Source: Actinomycetota bacterium (GTDB taxonomy: Bacteria > Actinomycetota > Acidimicrobiia > Acidimicrobiales > Aldehydirespiratoraceae). From it: 64,000 nt of DNA. Made by a program: the position numbers and the translations under genes. Location of the stretch: assembly GCA_029979265.1 (NCBI GenBank), contig JAPOHW010000002.1:150552-214551 (forward strand). The letters are read 5' to 3'. Shown in pieces: positions 1 to 8,071 of the stretch (position 1 is its first letter; each line of letters starts with the position of its first letter). The notes under the pieces are model-generated. The model was not told where the DNA came from. It saw only the letters and a program-made list of their open reading frames with translations, and ran no database searches.

Positions 1-1139
1 GCTTCGACCGCCTCACGTTCGGCATCCTCCAGATCGGCGAACTTGGCGGCGAATCGGCTCAGTTCGGCGTCCGCAATCTCCGAGCCTCGGCTTCGCAGTT
101 GCGACACCAGAGGAGCGACTTCGCGAGCCGAGGTGACGGCCTGGTAGCGAGCGACCTCTTCGTCGACGATCGTCTCGACATTGCCGATGACCCGGGTGCG
201 AGTGACCATCTGCTGATCGACGAACGCACCGATGTCGTCCATGTCGAGCAGGGTGACACCGTCGAGGTCGGCAGCAGCCGGATCGACATCACGAGGAACG
301 GCGACGTCGACGATGACGAGCTCACGCCCAGCTCGGCGGCCGATCACGTCAGCGATGTCGACGTGATCGAGAATGATGTCCTGCGCCCCCGTGGTGGTGA
401 CGAGCATCTCGACCGCCACCAGTGCGTGGGGGACGTGATCGAGACCGACGGCAGTTCCACCGCACACCTCGGCGAGCCTTACGGCATTCTCCCAGGTTCG
501 GTTGGCCACAAAGATGTCCGACGTACCGGCTGCGGCGAGCGACTTGACCGTACCTTCCGCCATCTCGCCGGCGCCGAGCACGAGCACGGGTCGACCACCG
601 AGCCCATCGAGATGGGCCGACGCGAGGGCAACTGCAGCCTGAGAGACCGAGGCGATACCCCGACCGATTGCGGTGTCGGTTCGAGCCCGCTTCCCGGTCT
701 CGAGTGCATGACGAAACAGCGGCCCCAGAACCGACCCGATGGTGCCGTGTTCTAAGGACTGCTCCCAGGCGGTGCGAACTTGGCCGAGGATCTCGTGCTC
801 ACCGACAACCGCCGAGTCGAGTCCGGCCGTGACCGAGAAGAGGTGACGTACTGCCTCGGCGTCGTGCAATGCGTAGAGGTGGTCGGCGATGTCTTCTGGA
901 GCAAGGCCGGCATAGCGGCCGATGAACTCTCGGATGTCTTGATATCCGCCATGGAACCGCTCGGCATTGGCGTAGATCTCGACACGGTTGCAGGTCGAGA
1001 GCACAACGACTTCGGACAAATGGTCGGCCGACCCGAGATCGGAAAGCGCCTTCGGGATGTCGTCGGCCGCGATCGTCATCCGCTCGAGCACGGCGAGCGG
1101 AGTCGACCGGTGGTTGCAACCGATGGCGACGATCGACAC
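1..1139 (-). CDS. hemA: Glutamyl-tRNA reductase HemA (3' end outside window)
   Basis: This enzyme reduces glutamyl-tRNA(Glu) to glutamate-1-semialdehyde, the first committed step of C5 heme synthesis. About 379 residues are visible, and the C-terminal end lies beyond the left edge. The N-terminal catalytic domain carries the STCNR motif with the thioester-forming Cys near residue 50, and a GCNHR motif near residue 8. An NADPH-binding segment reads VLVLGAGEMAEG. I chose the GTG at 1139 because an in-frame stop lies five codons upstream and a GAGGT ribosome site precedes it. It follows rex by 110 bases on the same strand, the arrangement known from the Streptomyces rex-hemACD operon, so co-regulation by Rex is likely. 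Confidence 0.96.
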   Translation of the reverse strand, partial: MSIVAIGCNHRSTPLAVLERMTIAADDIPKALSDLGSADHLSEVVVLSTCNRVEIYANAERFHGGYQDIREFIGRYAGLAPEDIADHLYALHDAEAVRHLFSVTAGLDSAVVGEHEILGQVRTAWEQSLEHGTIGSVLGPLFRHALETGKRARTDTAIGRGIASVSQAAVALASAHLDGLGGRPVLVLGAGEMAEGTVKSLAAAGTSDIFVANRTWENAVRLAEVCGGTAVGLDHVPHALVAVEMLVTTTGAQDIILDHVDIADVIGRRAGRELVIVDVAVPRDVDPAAADLDGVTLLDMDDIGAFVDQQMVTRTRVIGNVETIVDEEVARYQAVTSAREVAPLVSQLRSRGSEIADAELSRFAAKFADLEDAEREAVE

Positions 1140-1249
1140 GAGCGGGGAACCTCAGGTGGTGCGTGGGACGCTGGACAGACAGAAGATGGCCGCAGCCACC
1201 CCTGAACGGTATCGGCTGACGCCGGTCAAACGTGAGTCGGGGACGACCG

Positions 1250-1948
1250 TCACACCGGTCCTTCCCCGACCAACAGATCTCGCTCGCGGTCGCCGGAGAC
1301 GTCGGCACCGCCGACGAGCCTTGAGCGGTGCAGATGGAAGCCAAGGATCTGGAGCTCGGTTGCGAGGTCGACGGCTCGAAGGTCGACGTCGTCGGGAACG
1401 GTGAGGACGATGGGAGCGAAGCTCATGATCGACGTGATCCCGGCGTCGACGAGCCGGTCGGCTGTTCCCTGTGCCGCCTCGGGTGGGGTTGCGATGATGC
1501 CCACTGCAACGTCGTGCTTTGCGACGACCGAGGCCAACGCAGAGGGCCCGTACACCGCAATGCCGTCGATCTCGACGCCGATCTTGTCGGGGTCGGTGTC
1601 GATGGCGGCTACGACAGGGAAGCCTCGCTCGGCGAAACCGCTGTGGTTGGCGAGTGCCCGACCGAGGTTGCCCATTCCGCAAACCACAATGGGCCACGTG
1701 TTGGCGACACCCAACGCACGGCTGATCTCGAACCGCAAGAAGTCGGCGTCGTAGCCGACCCCACGGGTTCCGTAGGTCCCGAGGTAGGAGAGATCTTTGC
1801 GTACCTTTGCCGCGTTCACACCTGCAAGCGCGGCCAACTCCTCGGAAGAAACGGTCGCTGCACCACCGACCGGGAACACGTCGAGACCACGAAGGTACAG
1901 CGGAAGCCGGGCCACGGTGGCGTCGGGGATGCGACCGATGGAGTTCAT
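1250..1948 (-). CDS. rex: Redox-sensing transcriptional repressor Rex
   Basis: Rex represses respiratory and fermentative genes and leaves DNA when the NADH/NAD+ ratio rises. The 232-residue protein has an N-terminal winged-helix domain (about residues 10-65, with VRKDLSYLG as the recognition region). A Rossmann NAD(H)-binding domain follows, with G-M-G-N-L-G at residues 91-96. A start at 1993 is also open, but it would place the operator at 1966-1983 inside the gene. The ATG at 1948 gives the usual MNSIGRIPDATVARLPLYLR-type N-terminus. Its position directly upstream of hemA and behind its own operator points to autoregulation of a rex-hemA transcript. Confidence 0.96.
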   Translation of the reverse strand: MNSIGRIPDATVARLPLYLRGLDVFPVGGAATVSSEELAALAGVNAAKVRKDLSYLGTYGTRGVGYDADFLRFEISRALGVANTWPIVVCGMGNLGRALANHSGFAERGFPVVAAIDTDPDKIGVEIDGIAVYGPSALASVVAKHDVAVGIIATPPEAAQGTADRLVDAGITSIMSFAPIVLTVPDDVDLRAVDLATELQILGFHLHRSRLVGGADVSGDRERDLLVGEGPV

Positions 1949-1965
1949 GGGTAAACGGTACGAAC

Positions 1966-1983
1966 TTGTGCACCCATTCACAA
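1966..1983 (-). promoter_or_regulatory. Rex operator (ROP site)
   Basis: The 18-base sequence TTGTGCACCCATTCACAA matches the Streptomyces Rex consensus TTGTGAANNNNTTCACAA at all but one of the 14 defined positions. It ends 17 bases before the rex ATG, so bound Rex would block its own transcription. Two further direct TTGTG half-sites lie just upstream. Confidence 0.9.
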
Positions 1984-1990
1984 GGTAAAT

Positions 1991-2003
1991 CACAATTTCA
2001 CAA
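1991..2003 (-). promoter_or_regulatory. Two direct Rex half-sites upstream of the operator
   Basis: Read on the minus strand, TTGTGAAATTGTG contains two TTGTG half-sites with starts 8 bases apart. They lie 7 bases upstream of the palindromic Rex site and point the same way. They could hold a second, weaker Rex dimer. This is inference from the half-site sequence only. Confidence 0.4.
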
Positions 2004-2036
2004 GCTTCTCCTTCATGAGCGCCAACCTCGGCCCAG

Positions 2037-3011
2037 TCAGACGCCGGCAGTCAGTTCGGCGATACCGATACCGGACTCACCGGCCACGGCGTACAACAGG
2101 AACACCCGGCCGTCCTCTTCGAACACGCACGGATCACGGAGCTGATTCGCTGCCATGGTGATCGCACCCCGTCGTGAGGGCGTCAGGGGTTCGTGCACGC
2201 CCTCCCACGGCCGCTCGGGCCTGAGGACCTCGACCGACTCGGACGCAGACCACGTGTGCCAGTCCCGGCCGAGCTCGACCGTGCTGCGCAGGATGCGCTC
2301 CGGCGCATCGCCAACCCGCGTCCAGAAGACCTCGAGCACATCGCCGATCAACCGAACCGCCGAGTGACGCATCGATGGGCAAAAGAGGGTTGGCCCCGAC
2401 TCGAATGCAGTACGGCCATCGCGCGACCGAAGGAACCTGCCAGGCATTGCGAGGCAGTACCACCATCCGTCGTGGCGAAAACAGCGAAAATACGAGGGCC
2501 CGAGCACGTCTGGCTGCGCTACGAAGTGCAACCCGTCCACTGATGTCGCTCGGCGGGTGACCTGATGGCCGACGGTTTCCAGACCGTGGAAGTACATGGC
2601 GATCTCTCGTCGCTCATCGTCGACATGCACATCGGGTGACGCAATGTGGGCGACCACGAGATCCTCCCTCAGCTCGTTCGGCACCTGATCGCCGAGCTGC
2701 GTCTCGACCGCCGAGCGGAACGTCTCGTAGGTCTCGTCGTCCACCTCGAGGTCTTCGCTCGGGAAGCAGGATTCGGGCAGATGCAGGGTCCCGGGCCGGT
2801 GGACCGTCCACGGCCCACAGAGCGCATCGGCATAGGCAAGGCGGATGAACGACCCCTTGTGATCAGCGAAGTACAGGTAGTAGCGACCCAACGGGTTCGC
2901 AACCCAGTCCGGGACCCGGATCAGTGACGGGCCCTGGATGTTGTGACCGATCGACCGATCTGTCGACGCGTCGATGATCGGCGCATCGATGAGACGCTCG
3001 ACCGCGTACAT
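2037..3011 (-). CDS. Glycosidase-like beta-propeller protein
   Basis: The 324-residue protein has the look of a five-bladed beta-propeller of the GH43/GH32-like superfamily. Blade-type motifs include GPSLIRVPDWV, YLYFADHKG near the start and RDPCVFEEDGRVFLLYAVAGE near the end. There is no signal peptide. I cannot name a substrate, and I did not identify a convincing catalytic acid/base set. The ATG at 3011 overlaps the stop codon of the upstream acyl-CoA ligase as TGATG, so the two are translationally coupled. The pairing of a sugar-type fold with a fatty-acid activating enzyme is unusual. The start further upstream at 3122 is open but would overlap the ligase by over 100 bases. Confidence 0.7.
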   Translation of the reverse strand: MYAVERLIDAPIIDASTDRSIGHNIQGPSLIRVPDWVANPLGRYYLYFADHKGSFIRLAYADALCGPWTVHRPGTLHLPESCFPSEDLEVDDETYETFRSAVETQLGDQVPNELREDLVVAHIASPDVHVDDERREIAMYFHGLETVGHQVTRRATSVDGLHFVAQPDVLGPSYFRCFRHDGWWYCLAMPGRFLRSRDGRTAFESGPTLFCPSMRHSAVRLIGDVLEVFWTRVGDAPERILRSTVELGRDWHTWSASESVEVLRPERPWEGVHEPLTPSRRGAITMAANQLRDPCVFEEDGRVFLLYAVAGESGIGIAELTAGV

Positions 3012-4513
3012 CAACCGTCGAGCAGTTGCCTGCGTTGGATCTTGCCGCCCAGCCCCCGCGGGATCTCGTCGACGAGATCGATCTTCGTCGGGCACTTGTA
3101 GCGGGCCAACTCGGCCGCACACCAGCTGATCAGATCGTCCTCCTCCACCTCCTGACCCGCTTCGGCGACCACGAACGCCTTGACGGTTTCACCCGTGTGC
3201 GGATGAGGGACGCCAACCACCCCTGCATCGGCGACACCACTGTGGGCAGCGAGGACCTCTTCGATCTCGGCCGGGTACACATTGAAGCCTGACACGATGA
3301 TCAGATCCTTCGAGCGGTCGACGATGTAGATGTAGCCATCGTCGTCGACCACGGCGATGTCGCCGGTACGAAGCCAACCATCGGCATCGAGCACCCTGGC
3401 CGTCGATTCGGGGTCGTCGAGATAGCCGGCGAAGACATTGGGGCCACGCACAATGATCTCGCCGGCATCCCCGACCAAAACGTCGCGCCCCGTATCGTCG
3501 ACGATCCGAATCTCGACACCGACGAGAGGTCGACCGATCGAGCCGACGGGCGTGTCGTCCTCGAGTGCGATGATCACGCCGGGGCCAGCCTCGGTCAGAC
3601 CGTAGCCCTCGAGCACACGGACGCCGAAGCGCCCAGCGATGTCCTCGACCACCCGGTCGGGGATCATGGCGGCGCGCGACATCGCGATTCGGATGGTCGA
3701 CAGTGCGTCCCCGGGAACGAGATCAACCTGGCTCAGCGCCACCCACAGGGTGGGCGGGCCGATGAGGACCGTGACCCGTTCGTCGCGAACGGTGTCGAAC
3801 ACCGTCATGGGATCGAAGCGCTCCTGCAGAATGAGCGTGGCCCCGATGAACAACGAGTAGTTCAGCAGCGAGTTCAGCCCAAGGATGTGGAACAGAGGAA
3901 CAACACAGAGAACGACATCGTCGGGACGCATCTGTCGCCCGCCGGTCGAGGCGGTCTGGTTCAGGTTCGCAGCGAGATTGCCGTGGCTGAGCATGGCGGC
4001 CTTCGGCGCTCCCGCCGTGCCGCTGGTGAACATCAGTGCTGCGAGGTCGGTGTCGCTGCGCGCGACGATACCCACCGGCTCGACCTCGGATCGCATGGCG
4101 TCCAAATCGATCGAATCGGGAAGTGCCACCGCGGAGGGACGAAGCACGTGACGAAGTGTGGGGACCATGGCCCGATCGATCGCCTCGAGCACCGCGATCC
4201 CGGCCGGACCTGCGATGACCGCTTTCGCGCCGACCGAAGCGAGTTCCCGTTCGATCTCGGGAGCCGGGCTCTGGGGATTGAGAGGGACGGCAACCATGCC
4301 TGCACCAGTGATGCCGAACCACGCTCGAACGAAGCGGAAGTTGGTGGCGCACAGAATGGCGACCCGGTCGCCGGGCTCGAGGCCGAGCGATGTCAGAACG
4401 CCGCGTGTCTTGGCAACCTCGGTCTCGAGCTGTCCGTAGGTGATCCGGTCGGCTCCGGCCACAATGGCGGTACGGTCCTTCGGATGTTCGGCGAAAAGTG
4501 TCGCAATGTTCAC
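3011..4513 (-). CDS. AMP-dependent acyl-CoA synthetase/ligase
   Basis: The 500-residue protein is a member of the ANL adenylating superfamily and probably activates a carboxylic acid, most likely a fatty acid, to its CoA thioester. The P-loop motif A3 reads MFTSGTAGAPKAAMLSH, the A5 motif GYGLTEAGPG, and the A7/A8 hinge WLRTGDIA...YIYIVDRSKDLI. The catalytic Lys lies near the C-terminus in PRGLGGKIQRRQL. The GTG at 4513 begins VNIATLFAEHPKDRTAI, a typical N-terminus. Upstream reading is open but lacks family sequence. It faces the divergent CAP protein across 51 bases. Substrate is not determinable from sequence. Confidence 0.9.
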   Translation of the reverse strand: MNIATLFAEHPKDRTAIVAGADRITYGQLETEVAKTRGVLTSLGLEPGDRVAILCATNFRFVRAWFGITGAGMVAVPLNPQSPAPEIERELASVGAKAVIAGPAGIAVLEAIDRAMVPTLRHVLRPSAVALPDSIDLDAMRSEVEPVGIVARSDTDLAALMFTSGTAGAPKAAMLSHGNLAANLNQTASTGGRQMRPDDVVLCVVPLFHILGLNSLLNYSLFIGATLILQERFDPMTVFDTVRDERVTVLIGPPTLWVALSQVDLVPGDALSTIRIAMSRAAMIPDRVVEDIAGRFGVRVLEGYGLTEAGPGVIIALEDDTPVGSIGRPLVGVEIRIVDDTGRDVLVGDAGEIIVRGPNVFAGYLDDPESTARVLDADGWLRTGDIAVVDDDGYIYIVDRSKDLIIVSGFNVYPAEIEEVLAAHSGVADAGVVGVPHPHTGETVKAFVVAEAGQEVEEDDLISWCAAELARYKCPTKIDLVDEIPRGLGGKIQRRQLLDG

Positions 4514-4564
4514 AGTGCAGGAGTCTGGCACGGACTGCCTAAAGGAACCGGTGTTCGCGACCGA

Positions 4565-5296
4565 ATGGAGAAGGTGACGTTTCGAGCGGCCTCCCCGTCC
4601 CCGGTCCGCGCACGAAGGCGGGCCGTCGCCCTCGTCGTGATGGCCCTCACGTTGTTCGGCGCGCTCATGGTTCGCGACGCGCCGCAGGCGGCAGCCACCG
4701 CCAGCGACGAGGCCGCCTTTGTCTCGAGGATCAACAATCTGCGAGCCAATGCCGGGCTCCCAAAGCTCACGGTCGACGTCCAATTGGCGAACCTGGCGCG
4801 TGCCCATACCCAGGAGATGGCCGACGCCGGCTACATCTTCCACGCATCACCACTCGCCGCTGGCTACACCGGCCCCTGGCTGAGGATGGGCGAGAACGTG
4901 GGGTACGGACCGAGTGTGTCGAACCTCATGAACGCCTTTGTGGCAAGCCCAAGCCACTACCACAACATCATGGATCCGGGCTTCACCCACGTGGGCGTGG
5001 GGGTCGTGTGGAAGGGCGGAACGCTCTACACGACCCACCGCTTCCTCGAAGCACCACCGACCACGACCACCACAACGACAACGACAACGACAACGACACA
5101 GCCGCCGACGACCACGAAGGCGCCGACGCCCACAACTGCGCCACCCTCTGGGCCGACAACGACTGCGCCGCCTGCCCAGCCCACGACGACCACGACCGTC
5201 CCAGACCGTGCATCTCCAACGGCGCTTGCCCCGGCCGACGTCGACGCTGGTCGCATCGTCGCCCTGCTCCAACTCCTCGAGCAGATCGGCACCTGA
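4565..5296 (+). CDS. Secreted CAP/SCP-domain protein with Thr/Pro-rich tail
   Basis: The 243-residue protein starts with a positively charged segment and a hydrophobic signal sequence (about residues 18-45), ending near QAAATAS. The CAP domain follows (about 50-165), with ENxxR-like sequence FVSRINNLRANAGL, then HTQEMADAGY, MGENVGYG and the CAP signature near SPSHYHNIMDPGFTHVGVGV. A low-complexity Thr/Pro linker (about 165-215) leads to a short helical C-terminus. Bacterial CAP proteins of this type are usually extracellular; their activity is mostly unknown. The ATG at 4565 gives the complete signal peptide. The linker is encoded by short tandem repeats that could change length. Confidence 0.88.
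   Translation: MEKVTFRAASPSPVRARRRAVALVVMALTLFGALMVRDAPQAAATASDEAAFVSRINNLRANAGLPKLTVDVQLANLARAHTQEMADAGYIFHASPLAAGYTGPWLRMGENVGYGPSVSNLMNAFVASPSHYHNIMDPGFTHVGVGVVWKGGTLYTTHRFLEAPPTTTTTTTTTTTTTQPPTTTKAPTPTTAPPSGPTTTAPPAQPTTTTTVPDRASPTALAPADVDAGRIVALLQLLEQIGT
5065..5103 (+). repeat. Short tandem repeat coding a poly-Thr tract
   Basis: Repeated ACGACA/ACGACC units encode about thirteen threonines in a row in the CAP protein linker. Such a simple repeat is prone to slippage, so the linker length may vary between strains. The units are multiples of three bases, so changes would stay in frame. Confidence 0.7.
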
Positions 5297-5304
5297 CTCG
5301 AGTT

Positions 5305-6258
5305 GTGACCGACCTGGCGATCAGAACACGCGGCCTCTCTCGCACGTTCGGCGACCGAGTTGCGCTCGACGAACTCGATCTCCGCGTGCTGCGAGGTGAG
5401 GTGTTGGCCTTGCTCGGCCCCAATGGAGCCGGCAAGACGACCACGGTTCGACTCCTCAACGGCATCCTTCGACCAGACAGCGGCACCGCTGAGGTACTCG
5501 GGCTCGACCCGACAACCGAGGGCAATGCGATTCGCCGACGGACCGGGGTGCTCACGGAGAATGCCGGGCTCGACGACCGCCTGACTGCGCGCGAGAACCT
5601 CGAGTTCGCAGCCCGCATCCGCGGGTTCGATCGAGCCACTGCTCGTCGACGCATCGACGAGCAGCTCGAACGGTTCGCCATGGCCGACTATGCCGACGAG
5701 ACAACCGTCGGCTTTTCGACCGGGCAGCGCAAGCGGCTTGCGCTGGCCCGTGCGCTGGTCCACGACCCCGAGCTGTTGTTCCTCGATGAGCCGACCAGTG
5801 GGCTCGATCCGGCCGCCACCCGAGACGTCACCGACCTGATCGGATCCCTCGCCCGGGAACACGGTCGTACCGTCGTCCTTGCCACGCACTTTCTCGGTGA
5901 GGCAGGCCGAGTCGCCGACCGGATGGCTGTGCTCGACCATGGTCGTCTGATGGCGATCGGTCGCCCTGATGAACTCGCAGCCACCCTCTGGGACGGGATG
6001 CCGATCGACATCGACCTCGGGCGTCCGGCCACCGGTTCCGAGGTCGCCCTCGTGATCGCCACCGCTGGTGTGACCCACTGCCAGGCGACCGACTCCGGCA
6101 TGACGGCTGGTGTGCGCGAGCGAAACGTCGTACCAACGATCCTCGCTTCGCTTCACGAGGAACGGGTTGCGGTGTTCGGGGCACATCTCCGACCGGCATC
6201 GATGGAGGACGTGTACTTCGCGCTCGAGCAGACCTTCGCCACGGATCCGGCGTCATGA
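5305..6258 (+). CDS. ABC transporter ATP-binding protein (ABC-2 type exporter)
   Basis: The 317-residue protein is the nucleotide-binding subunit of a two-gene exporter. Walker A is GPNGAGKTT (about residues 38-46), the signature is FSTGQRKRLALARAL, Walker B/D-loop is LLFLDEPTSGLD, and the switch His lies in VVLATHFL. About 80 residues follow the ATPase core, as in DrrA/NatA-type proteins. The GTG at 5305 lies 8 bases after the CAP protein stop. The stop overlaps the permease start as ATGA. Substrate unknown; NatA/NatB-like sodium export or drug export are both possible. Confidence 0.92.
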   Translation: MTDLAIRTRGLSRTFGDRVALDELDLRVLRGEVLALLGPNGAGKTTTVRLLNGILRPDSGTAEVLGLDPTTEGNAIRRRTGVLTENAGLDDRLTARENLEFAARIRGFDRATARRRIDEQLERFAMADYADETTVGFSTGQRKRLALARALVHDPELLFLDEPTSGLDPAATRDVTDLIGSLAREHGRTVVLATHFLGEAGRVADRMAVLDHGRLMAIGRPDELAATLWDGMPIDIDLGRPATGSEVALVIATAGVTHCQATDSGMTAGVRERNVVPTILASLHEERVAVFGAHLRPASMEDVYFALEQTFATDPAS

Positions 6259-7070
6259 GCGGGATCCAGTGGCTGGCGGTCGGCGCACTCGTGCGCAAGG
6301 ACCTTACGGCGATCCGCCGCAGCAAAGCGGTCGTCATCCCGATGCTGCTGGTTCCGACCCTGCTCATGGTCGTGCTTCCGCTCACGATCGGCTACGCAGC
6401 GCGATCGACACCGTCCGGGATCGGAGCCGAGGCATTCCTCGACTCGCTTCCCCGCAGACTTGCCGCACCGATCGAAGCACTCCCACCCGAGGCGCAACTC
6501 CTCACGCTCGTGCTCGGCTTTCTGCTCGCCCCACTGTTCATGATCGTGCCCTTGATGGTGAGCGCAGTGATCGCCGCCGATGCCTTCGCGGGCGAAAAGG
6601 AGCGGCGCACGATGGAGACGCTGTTGCATCTGCCGATCTCCGAGCGTGACCTCTTCATTGCGAAGCTCCTGACCGGCATGCTCCCCGCCATCGTCGTCTC
6701 CTGGGGAGGCTTTCTGGCCTTCTGCATGGTTGCGAACACTGTGTCGTGGGGGCGAGTCGAGGGACTCCTCGTCCCCAACCAACTCTGGCTCGTGATGATC
6801 TTCTGGGTCGCACCCGCAGTGGCGCTGCTCGGACTCGGTGTGATGGTGCGTGTTTCTGCTCGGGCCAGAACGAGCCAGGAAGCAAACCAACTCGGCGGGG
6901 CCGTCATCCTCCCGCTGATCTTTCTCGCAGTCGGCCAATCGACCGGCGTGTTGTTGGTGAGTTTGCGGCTGGCGTTGGCAATCGGCGCACTGATCTGGCT
7001 GATTGCCGTTGCGCTCGTGTGGCGCGGCGCAACCCGATTCAGTCGCGATCGAATCGCAGCGACCACCTAG
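6255..7070 (+). CDS. ABC-2 family exporter permease
   Basis: The 271-residue membrane protein is the partner of the preceding ATPase and starts within its stop codon (ATGA). An amphipathic N-terminus (VRKDLTAIRRSKAVV) precedes the first membrane helix. About six helices can be seen, with an extracytoplasmic loop between helices 1 and 2. The helix 3/4 region carries the conserved EKERRTMETLLHLPISERDLFIAK segment typical of NatB-like permeases. No lipoprotein or secretion signal apart from the membrane helices. Confidence 0.88.
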   Translation: MSGIQWLAVGALVRKDLTAIRRSKAVVIPMLLVPTLLMVVLPLTIGYAARSTPSGIGAEAFLDSLPRRLAAPIEALPPEAQLLTLVLGFLLAPLFMIVPLMVSAVIAADAFAGEKERRTMETLLHLPISERDLFIAKLLTGMLPAIVVSWGGFLAFCMVANTVSWGRVEGLLVPNQLWLVMIFWVAPAVALLGLGVMVRVSARARTSQEANQLGGAVILPLIFLAVGQSTGVLLVSLRLALAIGALIWLIAVALVWRGATRFSRDRIAATT

Positions 7071-7153
7071 GTCAACAGGACGAACTGGAGAGCTGCAGCT
7101 CCAAGGATGACAAGGAGCAACAGGCCGACAACGAGGGTGGTCCCAGATCTCAT
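7067..7153 (-). CDS. 28-residue single-pass membrane peptide
   Basis: This small gene encodes MRSGTTLVVGLLLLVILG followed by a further ten residues (AAALQFVLLT). It is almost wholly one hydrophobic helix, with a single Arg near the N-terminus. An AAGGAGA ribosome site lies 6 bases before the ATG. The ATG overlaps the stop codon of the SAM hydrolase gene as ATGA, so it is translationally coupled to it. Its stop overlaps the convergent permease end by four bases. Function unknown. The strong ribosome site and coupling argue that it is translated. Confidence 0.6.
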   Translation of the reverse strand: MRSGTTLVVGLLLLVILGAAALQFVLLT

Positions 7154-8061
7154 GCGAGGTCTCCTTGCCGATCGTCGGGTCGATTCCCGAGCTGAACCGG
7201 CGTGACGACGCCGTTGGGCCGATCACTGACGGGCAACGGTCGCAGACGAACCTCGATGCCCGCACCAAGTTCGAGTTCGTCTGCCGCAGAGCTGCGCGCC
7301 ACCGCCAGCGAAAGCAAACCACTCGAATCGACCACGAGCCCGACACGGCCGGTGGGAATCTGGTCGTAGGCATCCACAGGCAGACCGATGCGATCGTCGC
7401 CGTTGATCGAGACGATCACCTCGCCGCCGAAGGCGAGCATCTCCATGGGGTCGACGTTGAGCTGACAATTGCCGAACTGATCCACCCAGAGGACCTCACA
7501 CACGAGCTCATCACCGTCGATGCCGGGCTCGAACCGGCTGATGGGCAACACCCCTGGCATGAGGCCGGCCGGGTCGATCTCAGGCCCGAGATCGGTCATC
7601 GGCACCCCAAGACACAGATGCGCAGCCGCCGGCGCAAACACGTCACGACCATCGAAGGTCGACCCGCCAGCCCGGGGGAGACACACGTCGGGGTTCCGTA
7701 TCTCGACGGCACGCGTTGCGCCACCAACCATCCCGACCGCGGGGGCGAGTACACCGTTGTCGGGACCGACGAGCACCGACATGCCGTCACCAACTTCGAT
7801 GGCGACCGGGCGCCGCTGGGTGCCGACACCCGGATCGACGACCGCAACCACCACCCCGGGGCACAGATAGTTGGCGGCACGAGCGAGCGCGAGCCCGCCG
7901 GCCCGGGTATCGAACTTCGGAATGCCATGACTGACGTCGACCACGGTGACGGCAGGGGCGATCGATCGAATCACCGAATGGACGACACCGACGAACTCGT
8001 CGGCAGTGCCGAAGTCGGAGAGAAACGAAATCGTGTCGTAGCGAAGAGCGGACCCATCCAC
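7150..8061 (-). CDS. S-adenosyl-L-methionine hydrolase (DUF62 family)
   Basis: The 303-residue protein belongs to the SAM hydroxide adenosyltransferase family, which splits SAM to adenosine and methionine and is related to fluorinase and chlorinase. The N-terminus carries the family motif FLSDFGTADEFVGV with the conserved Asp. Further on are VVDVSHGIPKFDTRAGGLAL, VVAVVDPGVGT and VGPDNGVL. The C-terminal domain contains the VDQFGNCQLNV motif. It follows proC by 10 bases and is coupled to the small membrane peptide. I see no halogenase-specific insertion, so hydrolase is the likely activity. Confidence 0.9.
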   Translation of the reverse strand: MDGSALRYDTISFLSDFGTADEFVGVVHSVIRSIAPAVTVVDVSHGIPKFDTRAGGLALARAANYLCPGVVVAVVDPGVGTQRRPVAIEVGDGMSVLVGPDNGVLAPAVGMVGGATRAVEIRNPDVCLPRAGGSTFDGRDVFAPAAAHLCLGVPMTDLGPEIDPAGLMPGVLPISRFEPGIDGDELVCEVLWVDQFGNCQLNVDPMEMLAFGGEVIVSINGDDRIGLPVDAYDQIPTGRVGLVVDSSGLLSLAVARSSAADELELGAGIEVRLRPLPVSDRPNGVVTPVQLGNRPDDRQGDLA

Positions 8062-8071
8062 GAGATCGACG

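Noticed and set aside
5026..6186. 386-codon open frame on the minus strand
   Set aside because: It lies opposite the CAP protein and the ABC ATPase, which have clear families. The translation shows no recognisable motif and is a GC-bias shadow.
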